From the NCBI RefSeq assembly GCF_002300165.1, contig NZ_MLCE01000022.1:124001-188000 (forward strand): a DNA stretch of 64,000 nt, given 5' to 3'. Position numbers and translations under genes: made by a program. Of the stretch, positions 15,921 through 24,515 are shown one piece after another. A model generated the notes under the pieces. That model was not told the origin of the DNA. It saw only the letters and a program-made list of their open reading frames with translations, and did no database searches. The DNA is from Streptomyces sp. Tue6028 (lineage in GTDB: Bacteria > Actinomycetota > Actinomycetes > Streptomycetales > Streptomycetaceae). The first letter of the stretch is position 1. Each line of letters begins with the position of its first letter.

Positions 15921-16573
15921 GCCTGGCACTCCTTCGCCTTCCCCTTGACCTCGATCACCTGTGCCTTCCAGGCAGGCGAGGAGCCGGTCGGCGGGAACAT
16001 CATCATGGTGAACTTCTGATAGCTGCTCAGGCTCTCCTTGGTGCGCAGGACCTTTCCGGTCTTGATCTCCTTGCCGAAGAACTCCGCCTGGTTTCTGCAG
16101 AAGCTGACGAGGACGCGCTTCCCCTTCCCCACGGCGTTGGTCTCGGCGTCGTAGTACTTGTCCGTGCCGGTCACGGTCCAGCCGCCCTTGACCCACGCCT
16201 GGATCTGGGACTTGGCGTACTGGGAGGCGCTGCCGTCCGAGTAGAACTGGTACGCGGGATCCTCGGGGTCCCGCTTGTCGATGCCGTGGTCGAGGGCGCG
16301 GATGTAGTTCTGTGCGTCCGAGAGCGCCGCCGCGTGCTTGGCGTCGGACGGGGTGTCGAAGTCGAAGACCAGGTCCAGGTCCTTGGGCACGCTCACGTCG
16401 GGCCGGCCGGCCTGGGTGCCCCCCGACGCCGAAGCCGACGGTGACGTCGAGCCGGTGTCCGCGCCCTTGATGTCGTCCGAGGACTTGTCGTCGCCTCCGC
16501 CGCAGGCGGTGAGCAGGAGGGCCGTGGTCGCGGTGAGCGCGGCGGCGGCTGTGGTCAGGGCGCGACGGGACAC
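15917..16573 (-). CDS. Lipoprotein of unknown function (218 aa)
   Basis: GTG at 16573 follows GGGGGAG by about 6 nt; an upstream in-frame ATG extension would bury the signal peptide. The signal peptide (SRRALTTAAAALTATTALLLTAC) ends in the lipobox LTAC, so Cys near residue 24 should be lipidated. A disordered Ser/Asp/Gly linker follows, then a folded domain with FDFDTPSD, ALSDAQNYIRALDHGI, a WTVTGTDKYYDA strand and a C-terminal cysteine. The shape suggests a small NTF2-like or DUF4440-like fold, a weak impression. It is co-transcribed with the secreted protein downstream. Confidence 0.65.
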   Translation of the reverse strand: MSRRALTTAAAALTATTALLLTACGGGDDKSSDDIKGADTGSTSPSASASGGTQAGRPDVSVPKDLDLVFDFDTPSDAKHAAALSDAQNYIRALDHGIDKRDPEDPAYQFYSDGSASQYAKSQIQAWVKGGWTVTGTDKYYDAETNAVGKGKRVLVSFCRNQAEFFGKEIKTGKVLRTKESLSSYQKFTMMMFPPTGSSPAWKAQVIEVKGKAKECQA

Positions 16574-16917
16574 GGGCTTTCTCCCCCTGTGTTCGGCATG
16601 TGTGCAGCAGAGAACGAAGCTATCAGGGGCACGTAGAGGGCATCGGGGCGGCAACGGGGGATTGTGTGGGGACCGTGAGAACTGTGACATGACGGTTGCG
16701 AATGATGATGAGCTGAGGCGGGACACGGATTCCGGGGCAACAGGCAAGTCGGACTTAGGGGGTGAGGGCCGGTAAAGCGGGCCGTGGCTCAAGTCCCGTC
16801 CCCTGTCTGACCTTCGACGACCTCCGTACGATCTCGATAGGCTCAGCACACCCCCCGGACCACCTCAGCAGCTCCAAGCTCTCGCCTCCCTCACCACACG
16901 ACCCCAGGACACCCGCC
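16574..16917. other. Divergent intergenic region, lipoprotein / LysM-BTAD genes
   Basis: This 344-bp gap separates genes on opposite strands and should hold both promoters. On the plus strand TTCGAC (16813-16818) and TAGGCT (16838-16843) are 19 bp apart. On the minus strand TAGCTT is a possible -10 for the lipoprotein. No small gene or strong hairpin is evident. Confidence 0.35.
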
Positions 16918-19914
16918 ATGGCCCGACGCACCACTTCAAGCTCGACGGGAAGCACGCCGGGTCCGAGGAATCGGACGCCACAGCCGCTGCCCCGGCGTCG
17001 ACGGACGTTCGGGGACTTCGCGAAGGCGACCGCCGCGTTCGTCGCGCTGCTGGTGCTGCTCGTCGGCGTTCCGGGCGCGCTCGTGGTCAGCGTGGGGTGG
17101 CCGCTGCCGCACGGGGCGCCCTCGCTGGACTGGCTCCAGCAGGAGATCACGGTCGGCACGTTCATCAACGTGCTGACGGTGATCGTGTGGTTCGCCTGGG
17201 CCCAGTTCACCGCCTGCGTGCTCGTCGAGGTGAAGGCCGCGCTGTCGGGCGTGGGCCTGCCGAACCGCGTCCCCGGCGCCGGTCCGAGCCAACTGCTCGC
17301 CCGCCAGCTCGTCGCCGCGCTGCTGCTCGTCGGCGCCACCGCGGCCAGCTTCGCGCCGGGCCTCTCGCAGCTCGGCCAGAGCCTGGAGGGCAACCAGCGC
17401 GGCACGGTCGCCGCCGCGCAGCAGACCCCGGGCGGGCTGTTCGCACAGCAGCAGGAGCAGGCCGCGTCCAGCGCGGCCGCCGCGCTCGCCGAGCAGGCCG
17501 CCGACGCGGCGTCGCACGCCGACGCCGGGAGCGGTCACGACGCCCACGAGGGCGACACCAAGTACTACCGGATCCATCCGCCCGAGGGGCGCCACCACGA
17601 CTCGCTGTGGGAGATCGCCGAGCGACACCTCGGCGACGGGCGCCGCTACAAGGAGATCTACCAGCTCAACAAGGACCGTACGCAGCCCGACGGTTCCAAG
17701 CTCTCCGAGGCGAGCCTGATCCGCCCCGGCTGGATCCTGGAGATGCCCGGCGACGCCCACGGCGGCGATCTCGTCGAACTGCCCGACGAGGCGCCGAAGG
17801 TCTCCGAGCAGGTCCAGCAGCAGATCCACGACTACGCGAAGACCGGCGACCACCAGCAGGGCGGCGGGCAGCAGGGCGGCGGCGCCGGCGACCGGGACAC
17901 CGCCCACATCCACCTGCCCCATCAGCGGCCGGGCGGCGACCAGGGAGTCGGCCGTGCCGGGGACCAGCGGCACGAGCAGGGCGCCTCGCACGCCTCGGAC
18001 TCCTCGGCCGCCGAGGAGAGCGGGTTCTCCTTCGGGCTGCCCGAGACGCTCGTCGGCGCCCCCCTCCTCGCCGCGGGCCTGCTCGGCGCGCTCGGCCGCC
18101 GGCGTCGCCAGGCCCTGTGGCAGTCGGCGCTCGGCGCGGTCGGCGGACGGCGCGGCATGGAACCGCCGGTCCCCACCGGTTCGGCCGCGGACGCCCAGGA
18201 CGCGCTGCTGGTGGGCGCAGACCCCGAGGGCGTACGCCTGCTCGACCTGTCGCTGCGCGGGCTCGCCGCGGCGCTCGCCGCCGAGTCCCGCCCGCTGCCG
18301 ACGGTCTACGCGGCCTGGCTCAGCGGCAACGGCGACCTGCACCTCCAGCTCGCCCAGCCGGCCGGGAAGCCGCCCGCGCCCTGGCAGCTCGGGCAGGACC
18401 AGACGTTCTGGATGCTGGCGCGCGCCGACGCGGAGCGGTACGAGGACGTCGACACCGCCGCTCCCTACCCCGGCCTCGTCAGCCTCGGGACGATGGACGA
18501 CTCCCGGCTGCTCCTCAACCTGGAGTCCGTCCCCGGCATCGTGTCGCTGAGCGGCAGCGCGAGCGACCGTGCGGGCGTCTTCGCCTCCGTCGCCGCCGAG
18601 TTGGCGACCAATGGCTGGTCCGACCGCATGACGATCACGCTCGTCGGCTTCGGCGAGGACCTCACGCCGCTGGCGCCCAACCGGCTGCGCCACCTCGACG
18701 ACGTCGAGGCGCTCGTGGAGACCATGGAGGCGGAGACGCGGCAGCGGCGCGGCGCGCTGGGCGCCGCCGGCCACGACTCCGTGCTCACCGGCCGTACCGG
18801 GCCCGCCCAGCACACCCGCTGGGCCCCGCACCTGGTGCTGCTCGCCGCCGAGCCGTCCGCCGAGGACGCCGTCAAGCTCGCCGAACTCGCCGCCGACGCG
18901 AGCCGGCTCGGCATCGGCTACCTCGTCGGCACGGAGAGCGGTGATCTGCCGGGCGCCGCCTGGGAGATGGAGATCACCGGCGAGGGCAAACTGCTCGCAC
19001 CGCTGCTCGGCCTCGAACTCGACGCGCAGTCGCTGCCGGTGGCGCAGCAGCGGGCGGTCGTGGAGCTGTTCGTCGAGGCGGACCCCGAGCGGGAGAGCAC
19101 CAACTCCGCGGCGCCGCCGTTCCTCGTCGACATCAGCGAGCAGGGACGTCCGGCGGTGTACGCGCGGCTCGTGGGCCCGTACGAGATCATCGGTCTGGAC
19201 ACACCCGACGGCGAGCGCAGCCCGTTGATGCATGAGGCGCTCGCCCTGCTGCTCCTGCACCGCGAGGGCGTGCACCCCCGGGTGCTGTCGTCCGCGCTGT
19301 GGCCGCGCGGGGTCACCGACGACGTGCGGGACGCGCTCGTCGAGCGGCTGCGCGACTGGCTCGGCACCGACCCGGACGGCACCGCCCGCCTCGGCACCGA
19401 CGCCACCGGGCGGCTCACGCTCGCCAAGTCGGTCGTCTCCGACCTGGACGTACTGCGGTCGCTGTACCACGAGGCGACGCAGGGCAAGGGCGTCAACAGT
19501 CGTGCGGTGCGCGGGCGGTTGCTCACGGACGCGCTCGTCCTGGTGCGCGGTCCGCTGCTCGCCGACCGGCCGGCGGGCCGGTACGGCTGGCTCACGCACG
19601 AGATCATCGACGCGCAACTCCCGCTGCTCGTCGCGGACATCGGGCTCGCGCTGTCCGCCTTCCACCTGGAGAAGGATCGCGCGGAGAAGGCCATCGAGGC
19701 CCTGAACGCCGCCCTGAACTCCGCCCCCGCCGACGAGCGCCTGTGGAACGAGCTGCTGCGCGCGACGCACACGACCGGTGACGGCGACCGTATGAAGCGG
19801 CTCGCCGCGGACCTGGTCGCCCGCAGCGGTGCGCGCGGGCTGCCGCCGCGCACCGAAGCGCTGCTGGACGAACTGCTGCCGACGTGGCGGAGCGGTGTCG
19901 CCGCCGTCGGATGA
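16918..19914 (+). CDS. Large membrane protein with LysM domain and SARP-like winged-helix/BTAD tail
   Basis: ATG 16918 (AGGA about 10 nt upstream) gives 998 residues. In order: a basic N-terminus; membrane segments at about residues 40-62, 80-105 and 125-145; a Gln/Ala-rich stretch; a LysM-type domain at about 215-278 (DSLWEIAERHLGDGRRYKEIYQLN); a His/Gln/Gly-rich linker; another hydrophobic segment near 380-400; a long globular region; a winged-helix-like block (LLLLHREGVHPRVLSSALWP); and a BTAD-like helical end (AIEALNAALNSAPADERLWNELL). By family knowledge LysM binds peptidoglycan and BTAD tails occur in SARP regulators. It lies between Tad pilus genes and their peptidase, so a role in anchoring or signalling for the pilus is plausible. 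Confidence 0.75.
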   Translation: MARRTTSSSTGSTPGPRNRTPQPLPRRRRTFGDFAKATAAFVALLVLLVGVPGALVVSVGWPLPHGAPSLDWLQQEITVGTFINVLTVIVWFAWAQFTACVLVEVKAALSGVGLPNRVPGAGPSQLLARQLVAALLLVGATAASFAPGLSQLGQSLEGNQRGTVAAAQQTPGGLFAQQQEQAASSAAAALAEQAADAASHADAGSGHDAHEGDTKYYRIHPPEGRHHDSLWEIAERHLGDGRRYKEIYQLNKDRTQPDGSKLSEASLIRPGWILEMPGDAHGGDLVELPDEAPKVSEQVQQQIHDYAKTGDHQQGGGQQGGGAGDRDTAHIHLPHQRPGGDQGVGRAGDQRHEQGASHASDSSAAEESGFSFGLPETLVGAPLLAAGLLGALGRRRRQALWQSALGAVGGRRGMEPPVPTGSAADAQDALLVGADPEGVRLLDLSLRGLAAALAAESRPLPTVYAAWLSGNGDLHLQLAQPAGKPPAPWQLGQDQTFWMLARADAERYEDVDTAAPYPGLVSLGTMDDSRLLLNLESVPGIVSLSGSASDRAGVFASVAAELATNGWSDRMTITLVGFGEDLTPLAPNRLRHLDDVEALVETMEAETRQRRGALGAAGHDSVLTGRTGPAQHTRWAPHLVLLAAEPSAEDAVKLAELAADASRLGIGYLVGTESGDLPGAAWEMEITGEGKLLAPLLGLELDAQSLPVAQQRAVVELFVEADPERESTNSAAPPFLVDISEQGRPAVYARLVGPYEIIGLDTPDGERSPLMHEALALLLLHREGVHPRVLSSALWPRGVTDDVRDALVERLRDWLGTDPDGTARLGTDATGRLTLAKSVVSDLDVLRSLYHEATQGKGVNSRAVRGRLLTDALVLVRGPLLADRPAGRYGWLTHEIIDAQLPLLVADIGLALSAFHLEKDRAEKAIEALNAALNSAPADERLWNELLRATHTTGDGDRMKRLAADLVARSGARGLPPRTEALLDELLPTWRSGVAAVG

Positions 19915-19959
19915 GCCGGGTGGGGCGCGGGGCCGTGGGCCCGTCGGGGACCGGCCGTG

Positions 19960-20025
19960 CCCACCTGGGGCCCGCCGGGGCCTGCTGCGCCCACTTGGGG
20001 CCCGCCGGGGGCGGCCTGCTGCGCC
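19960..20025. repeat. 30-bp direct repeat in gap after the LysM-BTAD gene
   Basis: Two near-identical units beginning CCACCTGGGGCCCGCCGGGG and CCACTTGGGGCCCGCCGGGG start at 19961 and 19991, each followed by a CCTGCTGCGCC tail. They form the first part of a 760-bp gene-free stretch (19915-20676) in which I see only repeats and no convincing gene. Confidence 0.75.
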
Positions 20026-20213
20026 CGCCGAGGGTCCGCCTGGGCGACCAGGCGCCCGCCCCGTGCGACGACGCCCCCGCCTCCGTGGCGGGAGGCGCCG
20101 AGACGGTCAGCTCCCTGCGGGTGCACGCGCCGAGGTGATCCGCCTCCTGCGGGAGGACGCGCCGAGACGATCCCCCTGCGGGAGGACGCCCGGTCCGGTC
20201 CGGCCCGCGGGCG

Positions 20214-20521
20214 ACGACCGGACCCAAGGTGATCCGGGCCGACGGCCGAGCCCTGGTCCGCGCGCCGGTGCGGTCCGCGCCGGTGGGTCCGGTCGGCTGA
20301 TCCGGCCCGCGGACGACGACCGGACCCAAGGTGATCCGGGCCGACGGCCGAGCCCCGGTCCGCGCGCCGGTGCGGCCCGCGTCGGGTGGGTCCGGTCGGC
20401 TGATCCGGCCCGCGGGCGACGACCGGACCCAAGGTGATCCGGGCCGACGGCCGAGCCCCGGTCCGCGCGCCGGTGCGGTCCGCGCCGGGTGGGTCCGGTC
20501 GGCTGATCCGGCCCGCGGGCG
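20214..20521. repeat. Three tandem copies of a 102-103 bp repeat
   Basis: The phrase GACCCAAGGTGATCCGGGCC recurs at 20221, 20323 and 20426, and each copy continues through a CGACGGCCGAGCCC block to GGTCGGCTGATCCGGCCCGC. Copies differ by a few bases and one length change. The period is not a multiple of three throughout and codon logic is absent, so I regard the array as non-coding. It is rich in short inverted pieces (CCGGCCCGCGG, GGTCCGG). Just upstream, two CTGCGGGAGGACGC phrases form another short repeat. Confidence 0.88.
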
Positions 20522-20676
20522 ACGGCCGTGCCGGGCCGCCCCACCGGCGAAGGGCGGTCCCGCCGACCGGCCCGTGGGACGACGCCCGTGCTGATCCGCC
20601 CCGCGGACGATGGCCCACCCGGCGTGCCCTGCGCGACGATGACCCGCGGCAGTAAACGAACTCTTGGGGTGAATGC

Positions 20677-21504
20677 GTGGACCTCGAACTCTGGGTGGCC
20701 GTCGGCGCCGCTCTCTGGGGCGCGGCGGCCGGGCTGCTGGTGCCCCGGCCCGCGTACCGCTTGTCCGTGCGGCCGGACGAGCCGTGGCGCGACCGCTGCC
20801 CCGAGGGGCACGCCCTCACCGGCCCGGCGCGCGGCTGGCTCGGGCTCGCCCGCTGCCCGGAGTGCGGCGGCGACCGGAGGCGTGCGCCCGGCATCCCGCG
20901 TACGGCGTCGGAGGTGTCCGGCGACGCGGGCCGGGTGGCCCTGGGCGACACCCCGTCCGCGTACGGCCCCGGCGTGTCTCTCATCTCCCTCACCACCGCC
21001 GTCGTCTGCGCCGGGCTCGCCCTCGCCACCGGTACCCGGCCGGAGCTCGCCGTCTGGCTGCTGCTCGCGCCCCTCGGCGTGCTCCTCGCCGTGGTGGACT
21101 TCCGGGTGCAGCGGCTGCCGGACGTGCTGACCCTGCCGCTCGCCGGTGCCGCGCTCGTACTGCTCGGAGCGGCCGCGCTCGTGCCCGAGCACGCCGGGGA
21201 CTGGTCGACGGCGTTGTACGGGGCGCTCGCGCTCGGCGGCGCGTACTTCCTCCTCTTCCTCATCAACCCGAACGGCATGGGGTTCGGTGACGTGAAACTC
21301 GCGCTGGGCCTCGGGGCCGTACTCGGCTGGTACGGGTGGAGCGTGGTGCTGCTGGCCACCTTCGCCGGGTTCCTGTTCGGCGGGCTGTACGGGATGGGCC
21401 TGGTCGTGGTGCGGCGCGCCGGACGCAAGACGTCGATCCCCTTCGGGCCCTTCCTCGTCGCGGGCGCCTACGTGGGGCTGCTGATCGGCGCGTACGCGGC
21501 CTGA
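20677..21504 (+). CDS. A24-family prepilin peptidase
   Basis: GTG 20677 follows GGGGTGA by 5 nt and gives 275 residues. The protein has about six or seven membrane helices. The catalytic aspartates of A24 aspartyl prepilin peptidases are visible: Asp in VVDFRVQRLPD (about residue 142) and the GxGD motif GFGDVKL (about 203-209). An N-terminal cytoplasmic loop has two Cys pairs (RCPEG, RCPECGG) as in many TadV/PilD-like enzymes. It should cleave the Flp-like pilin and the TadE/TadG-like proteins after their Gly residues. It is separated from the pilus operon by the minus-strand insert and the LysM-BTAD gene. Confidence 0.88.
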   Translation: MDLELWVAVGAALWGAAAGLLVPRPAYRLSVRPDEPWRDRCPEGHALTGPARGWLGLARCPECGGDRRRAPGIPRTASEVSGDAGRVALGDTPSAYGPGVSLISLTTAVVCAGLALATGTRPELAVWLLLAPLGVLLAVVDFRVQRLPDVLTLPLAGAALVLLGAAALVPEHAGDWSTALYGALALGGAYFLLFLINPNGMGFGDVKLALGLGAVLGWYGWSVVLLATFAGFLFGGLYGMGLVVVRRAGRKTSIPFGPFLVAGAYVGLLIGAYAA

Positions 21505-21606
21505 ACGGGGCCGTGGCCACGGGGTACGCGGGCTGGCGTCGAGCCCTCGAGGTGGCTGGCGTACGCTGGATCGGTCCGCCCACACCCCTCCGAAAGGGAC
21601 GCCCCG

Positions 21607-22806
21607 GTGACCGAGAAGGCCGACCTCCAGTCCGTCCTCGACCGTGCCGCCGCAGGCGGGCGGATCACCCCCGAGGAGGCGCTCGACCTCTACCGGGACG
21701 CCCCGCTGCACGCCCTGGGTGCCGCCGCCGACGCCGTACGCCGCCGCCGATACGCCGGTACGGAGCACATCGCGACGTACATCATCGAGCGCAACATCAA
21801 CTACACGAACGTGTGCGTCACGGCGTGCAAGTTCTGCGCCTTCTACGCGGCCCCCAAGGACACCGCCAAGGGCTGGACGCGCGACCTCGACGACATCCTG
21901 CGGCGCTGCGCCGAGACCGTCGAGCTCGGCGGCACGCAGATCATGTTCCAGGGCGGCCACCACCCGGACTACGGCGTCGAGTACTACGAGAAGCACTTCT
22001 CCGCGATCAAGGCCGCGTACCCGCAGCTCGTCATCCACTCGCTCGGCGCCTCCGAGGTCGAGCACATGGCCCGCATCTCCAAGGTGAGCGTCGAGGAGGC
22101 GATCCAGCGCATCCACTCCGCCGGACTCGACTCCTTCGCCGGCGCCGGCGCCGAGCTGCTGCCGGCGCGGCCCCGCAAGGCGATCGCCCCGCTGAAGGAG
22201 AGCGGCGAGCGCTGGCTGGAGATCATGGAGACGGCGCACCGGCTCGGTGTGGAGTCGACGTCCACGATGCTCATGGGCACGGGCGAGACCAACGCCGAGC
22301 GCATCGAGCACCTGCGGATGATCCGTGACGTGCAGGACCGGACGGGCGGCTTCCGCGCCTTCATCCCGTACACGTACCAGCCCGAGAACAACCACCTCAA
22401 GGGCCGTACGCAGGCCACGCTCTTCGAGTACCTGCGGATGATCGCGATCGCCCGTCTCTTCCTCGACAACGTGGCGCACATCCAGGGCTCCTGGCTGACC
22501 ACCGGCAAGGAGGCCGGCCAGCTCTCCCTGCACTACGGCGCGGACGACCTCGGCTCGATCATGCTGGAGGAGAACGTGGTGTCCTCCGCGGGCGCCAAGC
22601 ACCGCTCCAACCGCATGGAGATCATCGACCTGATCCGCAAGGCCGACCGCGTGCCCGCCCAGCGGGCGACGACGTACGAGCACATCGTGGTCCACGACGA
22701 CCCGGCGAACGACCCCGTCGACGAGCGCGTCATGTCCCACATCTCGTCGACCGCGATCGAGGGCGGTACGGCACACCCCGAGCTGAAGCTGCTCGCCTCC
22801 AACTAG
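21607..22806 (+). CDS. mqnC: Cyclic dehypoxanthine futalosine synthase
   Basis: GTG 21607 with AAAGGGA upstream gives 399 residues. The radical SAM motif CVTACKFC (CxxxCxxC) is at about residues 71-78, just after NINYTNV, as in MqnC and related futalosine-pathway enzymes. Later blocks GGTQIMFQGGHHPDYG, AGAGAELLP, MLMGTGET, YTYQPENN and GADDLGSIMLEENVVS are the family hallmarks. The enzyme cyclises dehypoxanthine futalosine, an early step of menaquinone synthesis in Streptomyces, in the cytoplasm with a 4Fe-4S cluster and S-adenosylmethionine. The following amidohydrolase-like gene begins 7 bp after the stop, so the two are probably co-transcribed. Confidence 0.95.
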   Translation: MTEKADLQSVLDRAAAGGRITPEEALDLYRDAPLHALGAAADAVRRRRYAGTEHIATYIIERNINYTNVCVTACKFCAFYAAPKDTAKGWTRDLDDILRRCAETVELGGTQIMFQGGHHPDYGVEYYEKHFSAIKAAYPQLVIHSLGASEVEHMARISKVSVEEAIQRIHSAGLDSFAGAGAELLPARPRKAIAPLKESGERWLEIMETAHRLGVESTSTMLMGTGETNAERIEHLRMIRDVQDRTGGFRAFIPYTYQPENNHLKGRTQATLFEYLRMIAIARLFLDNVAHIQGSWLTTGKEAGQLSLHYGADDLGSIMLEENVVSSAGAKHRSNRMEIIDLIRKADRVPAQRATTYEHIVVHDDPANDPVDERVMSHISSTAIEGGTAHPELKLLASN

Positions 22807-22813
22807 CCGCGCC

Positions 22814-23263
22814 GTGCTGACGATCCACACCGCCGACGAGCTCCGGCGCAGCTGGGGCGACACGGCGCCGCTCAAGGACGGCGCCGTGGCTGTCGAGGGG
22901 GACCGTGTCGCGGGCGTGGGTCCGCTGGACGAGTTGCTGGAGCGGTTCCCCGGGGCGCGCGTACGCCGCTGGCCCGGCTCCCTCGGGCCCGCCCGCGTCC
23001 ACGAAGGGGTCCTGCCCGCGGCACCCAGCCCCCGCGAACGCGTCCACGCCGTACTGAAGTCGGGCGCCACCGCTGTGCTGGAGGCGTACGCGGACGACGC
23101 CGGCCTGCGCGCCGCCGCCGCGCGCAACGACGTCGCCGTGCTCGCGCACCCCCGGACGCCGGTGATCACCGACACCGGGCGGGCCGACCTCGCGGTCTTC
23201 GACACGGACGGGACGTGCCTCGCGACCGTGTGCGCGGGACGCCTGGTGCACCGGCGCCGCTAG
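22814..23263 (+). CDS. Minimal imidazolonepropionase/amidohydrolase-like protein (149 aa)
   Basis: GTG 22814 lies 7 bp after mqnC. The 149-residue protein has the small beta-sandwich start of amidohydrolases (DGAVAVEGDRVAGVGPLDEL) and their end (GRADLAVFDTDGTCLATVCAGRLVHRR). The metal-binding barrel is reduced to about 80 residues and lacks the HxH motif; only isolated His residues (VHEGVL, LAHPRTP) remain. The reading frame is intact with normal codon bias, so I treat it as a functional reduced protein rather than a pseudogene. Position suggests a link to menaquinone synthesis, but no reaction can be assigned. Confidence 0.65.
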   Translation: MLTIHTADELRRSWGDTAPLKDGAVAVEGDRVAGVGPLDELLERFPGARVRRWPGSLGPARVHEGVLPAAPSPRERVHAVLKSGATAVLEAYADDAGLRAAAARNDVAVLAHPRTPVITDTGRADLAVFDTDGTCLATVCAGRLVHRRR

Positions 23264-23410
23264 ACCGGCCGCCGGGCCGCGCACGGCCTGGGTTCCCACC
23301 CGCCGACACTCCGGCTCCCCTGCCAACACCCCGTGCCTGCCCGCGAGAACCCTGGGCCTGCCCGCCAACGCCCCGGGTCCGCTGGCGCGTTGCCCCGTCC
23401 CCGCGCGCAC

Positions 23411-23460
23411 GCACCCTCGCGCACGTGCACGCACCCTCGCGCACATTCACGCACCCTCAC
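23411..23460. repeat. 20-bp tandem repeat between convergent genes
   Basis: GCACCCTCGC recurs at 23411, 23431 and (as GCACCCTCAC) 23451, giving a 20-bp period with GCACGTGCAC-like joins. It lies in the 211-bp gap (23264-23474) between convergent genes and is C-rich on the plus strand. Confidence 0.75.
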
Positions 23461-23474
23461 GTACGGCGGCCGGC

Positions 23475-24515
23475 TCAGCCTGCGAGGGCTTGCGCGAACG
23501 CCCCCGAACTCTGCTTCACCCCACTGCAGTCGGTGGCCGCGTCATCGGAATCGGCGTCGCCGTCCACGCACTGCCGGTCGCGGAACGCCGACCACATGGA
23601 GACCCACGCCACCCCCTTCTCCTCGGCGAACGCGCGGACCTGGGCGGCGTCGGAGAGCGTGAACGTCTCGTTGTCGACGTCGTTGACACCGATCATCGAG
23701 GTGAGCGCGAGGCCCTGCCAGGCGCCCGCGCTCGACAGCCCGAAGACGACCTCCAGCTGGTCGTGGGCCGCCTCGGCGGACGTGATCGCGTAGTCGCCCA
23801 TGTCGCCCGCGTACGAACTGCCGTAGTTCATCGTCATGATGTCGACCGTCGCGACCTTCACGGAGTGGTCGTTGGCGGACTCCAGGAGAGCGAGGCCGTC
23901 GTCGTCGAGTCCGGACGGCATCACAGGCAGGGTGAAGGAGACCTCCAGATCGGTGCGCTCCTTCTGGAGCAGCGCGATCGCCTCCGAGCGCAGCGCCACC
24001 GAGTCGGAGTCGGCCAGCTCGTCGCCCTCGATGTCGAAGTCCGCCTGCGACGAGCCGGCGGCGTCGAGCGCGGCACCGTAGGCCGCGGCGAGTGCGCTCG
24101 CGCTGTCGCAGGTGGAGGCGAGTTCCTTTCCGGAGGCCCCGCCGAAGGACACGCGTACGCTCGCACCCGACTTCTTCAGCGCCGAGATCCGCGACGCCAC
24201 GGCCGAGTCGCCGAGGGCGTACGTCCCGTTCCACTTCGGCGTGCAGGCGCTGCCGTCGGAGATCACGAAGGCCAGGTTGTACGTCGACGGCGACCCGCTG
24301 GAGTCCGTGGCGGAGGCGGTGGTGGCGCTCACGTACGGAGCGTACGAGGTGGCCGACGACGGGCTGTCGCTGTCGCTGGGCGCGGGTGCCGCATGCGTCC
24401 CGCCCGACCGCGGGGAGGCCACGTCCGACGCCCCGCCACCGCCCGAGGAGCACCCCGCACAGGCCAGCGCCGCCAGGCAGAAGAGCCCGCCGGCGGGCTT
24501 CAGGAAACTCCTCAT
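23475..24515 (-). CDS. GH18 (chitinase-like) lipoprotein
   Basis: ATG at 24515 gives 346 residues. The signal peptide MRSFLKPAGGLFCLAALACAGC ends in a lipobox (CAGC), so the protein is a predicted lipoprotein. A Ser/Thr/Ala linker to residue 70 is followed by a GH18-type barrel: YAPYVSATT, VRVSFGGASG (the S-x-GG strand), ADFDIEGDE (matches DxDxE with the catalytic Glu), TMNYG, and a late Trp in VAWVSMWS. Family members hydrolyse chitin or related N-acetylglucosamine polymers by substrate-assisted catalysis. The product faces a divergent exopolysaccharide operon, so it could trim host or own polysaccharide. No strong ribosome site is seen. Confidence 0.8.
   Translation of the reverse strand: MRSFLKPAGGLFCLAALACAGCSSGGGGASDVASPRSGGTHAAPAPSDSDSPSSATSYAPYVSATTASATDSSGSPSTYNLAFVISDGSACTPKWNGTYALGDSAVASRISALKKSGASVRVSFGGASGKELASTCDSASALAAAYGAALDAAGSSQADFDIEGDELADSDSVALRSEAIALLQKERTDLEVSFTLPVMPSGLDDDGLALLESANDHSVKVATVDIMTMNYGSSYAGDMGDYAITSAEAAHDQLEVVFGLSSAGAWQGLALTSMIGVNDVDNETFTLSDAAQVRAFAEEKGVAWVSMWSAFRDRQCVDGDADSDDAATDCSGVKQSSGAFAQALAG

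Noticed and set aside
20214-20521. Coding repeats of a surface protein
   Set aside because: No frame stays open through all units with consistent codon bias, and the unit length changes between 102 and 103 bp.
20107-23205. 1032-codon minus-strand frame over the repeat region, peptidase gene and mqnC
   Set aside because: It is antisense to well-supported genes and runs through tandem repeats; its protein has no recognisable fold.
22814-23263. Pseudogene of an amidohydrolase
   Set aside because: Although the barrel is truncated, the frame is intact with normal codon bias and sits 7 bp after mqnC, so a reduced functional protein is more likely.
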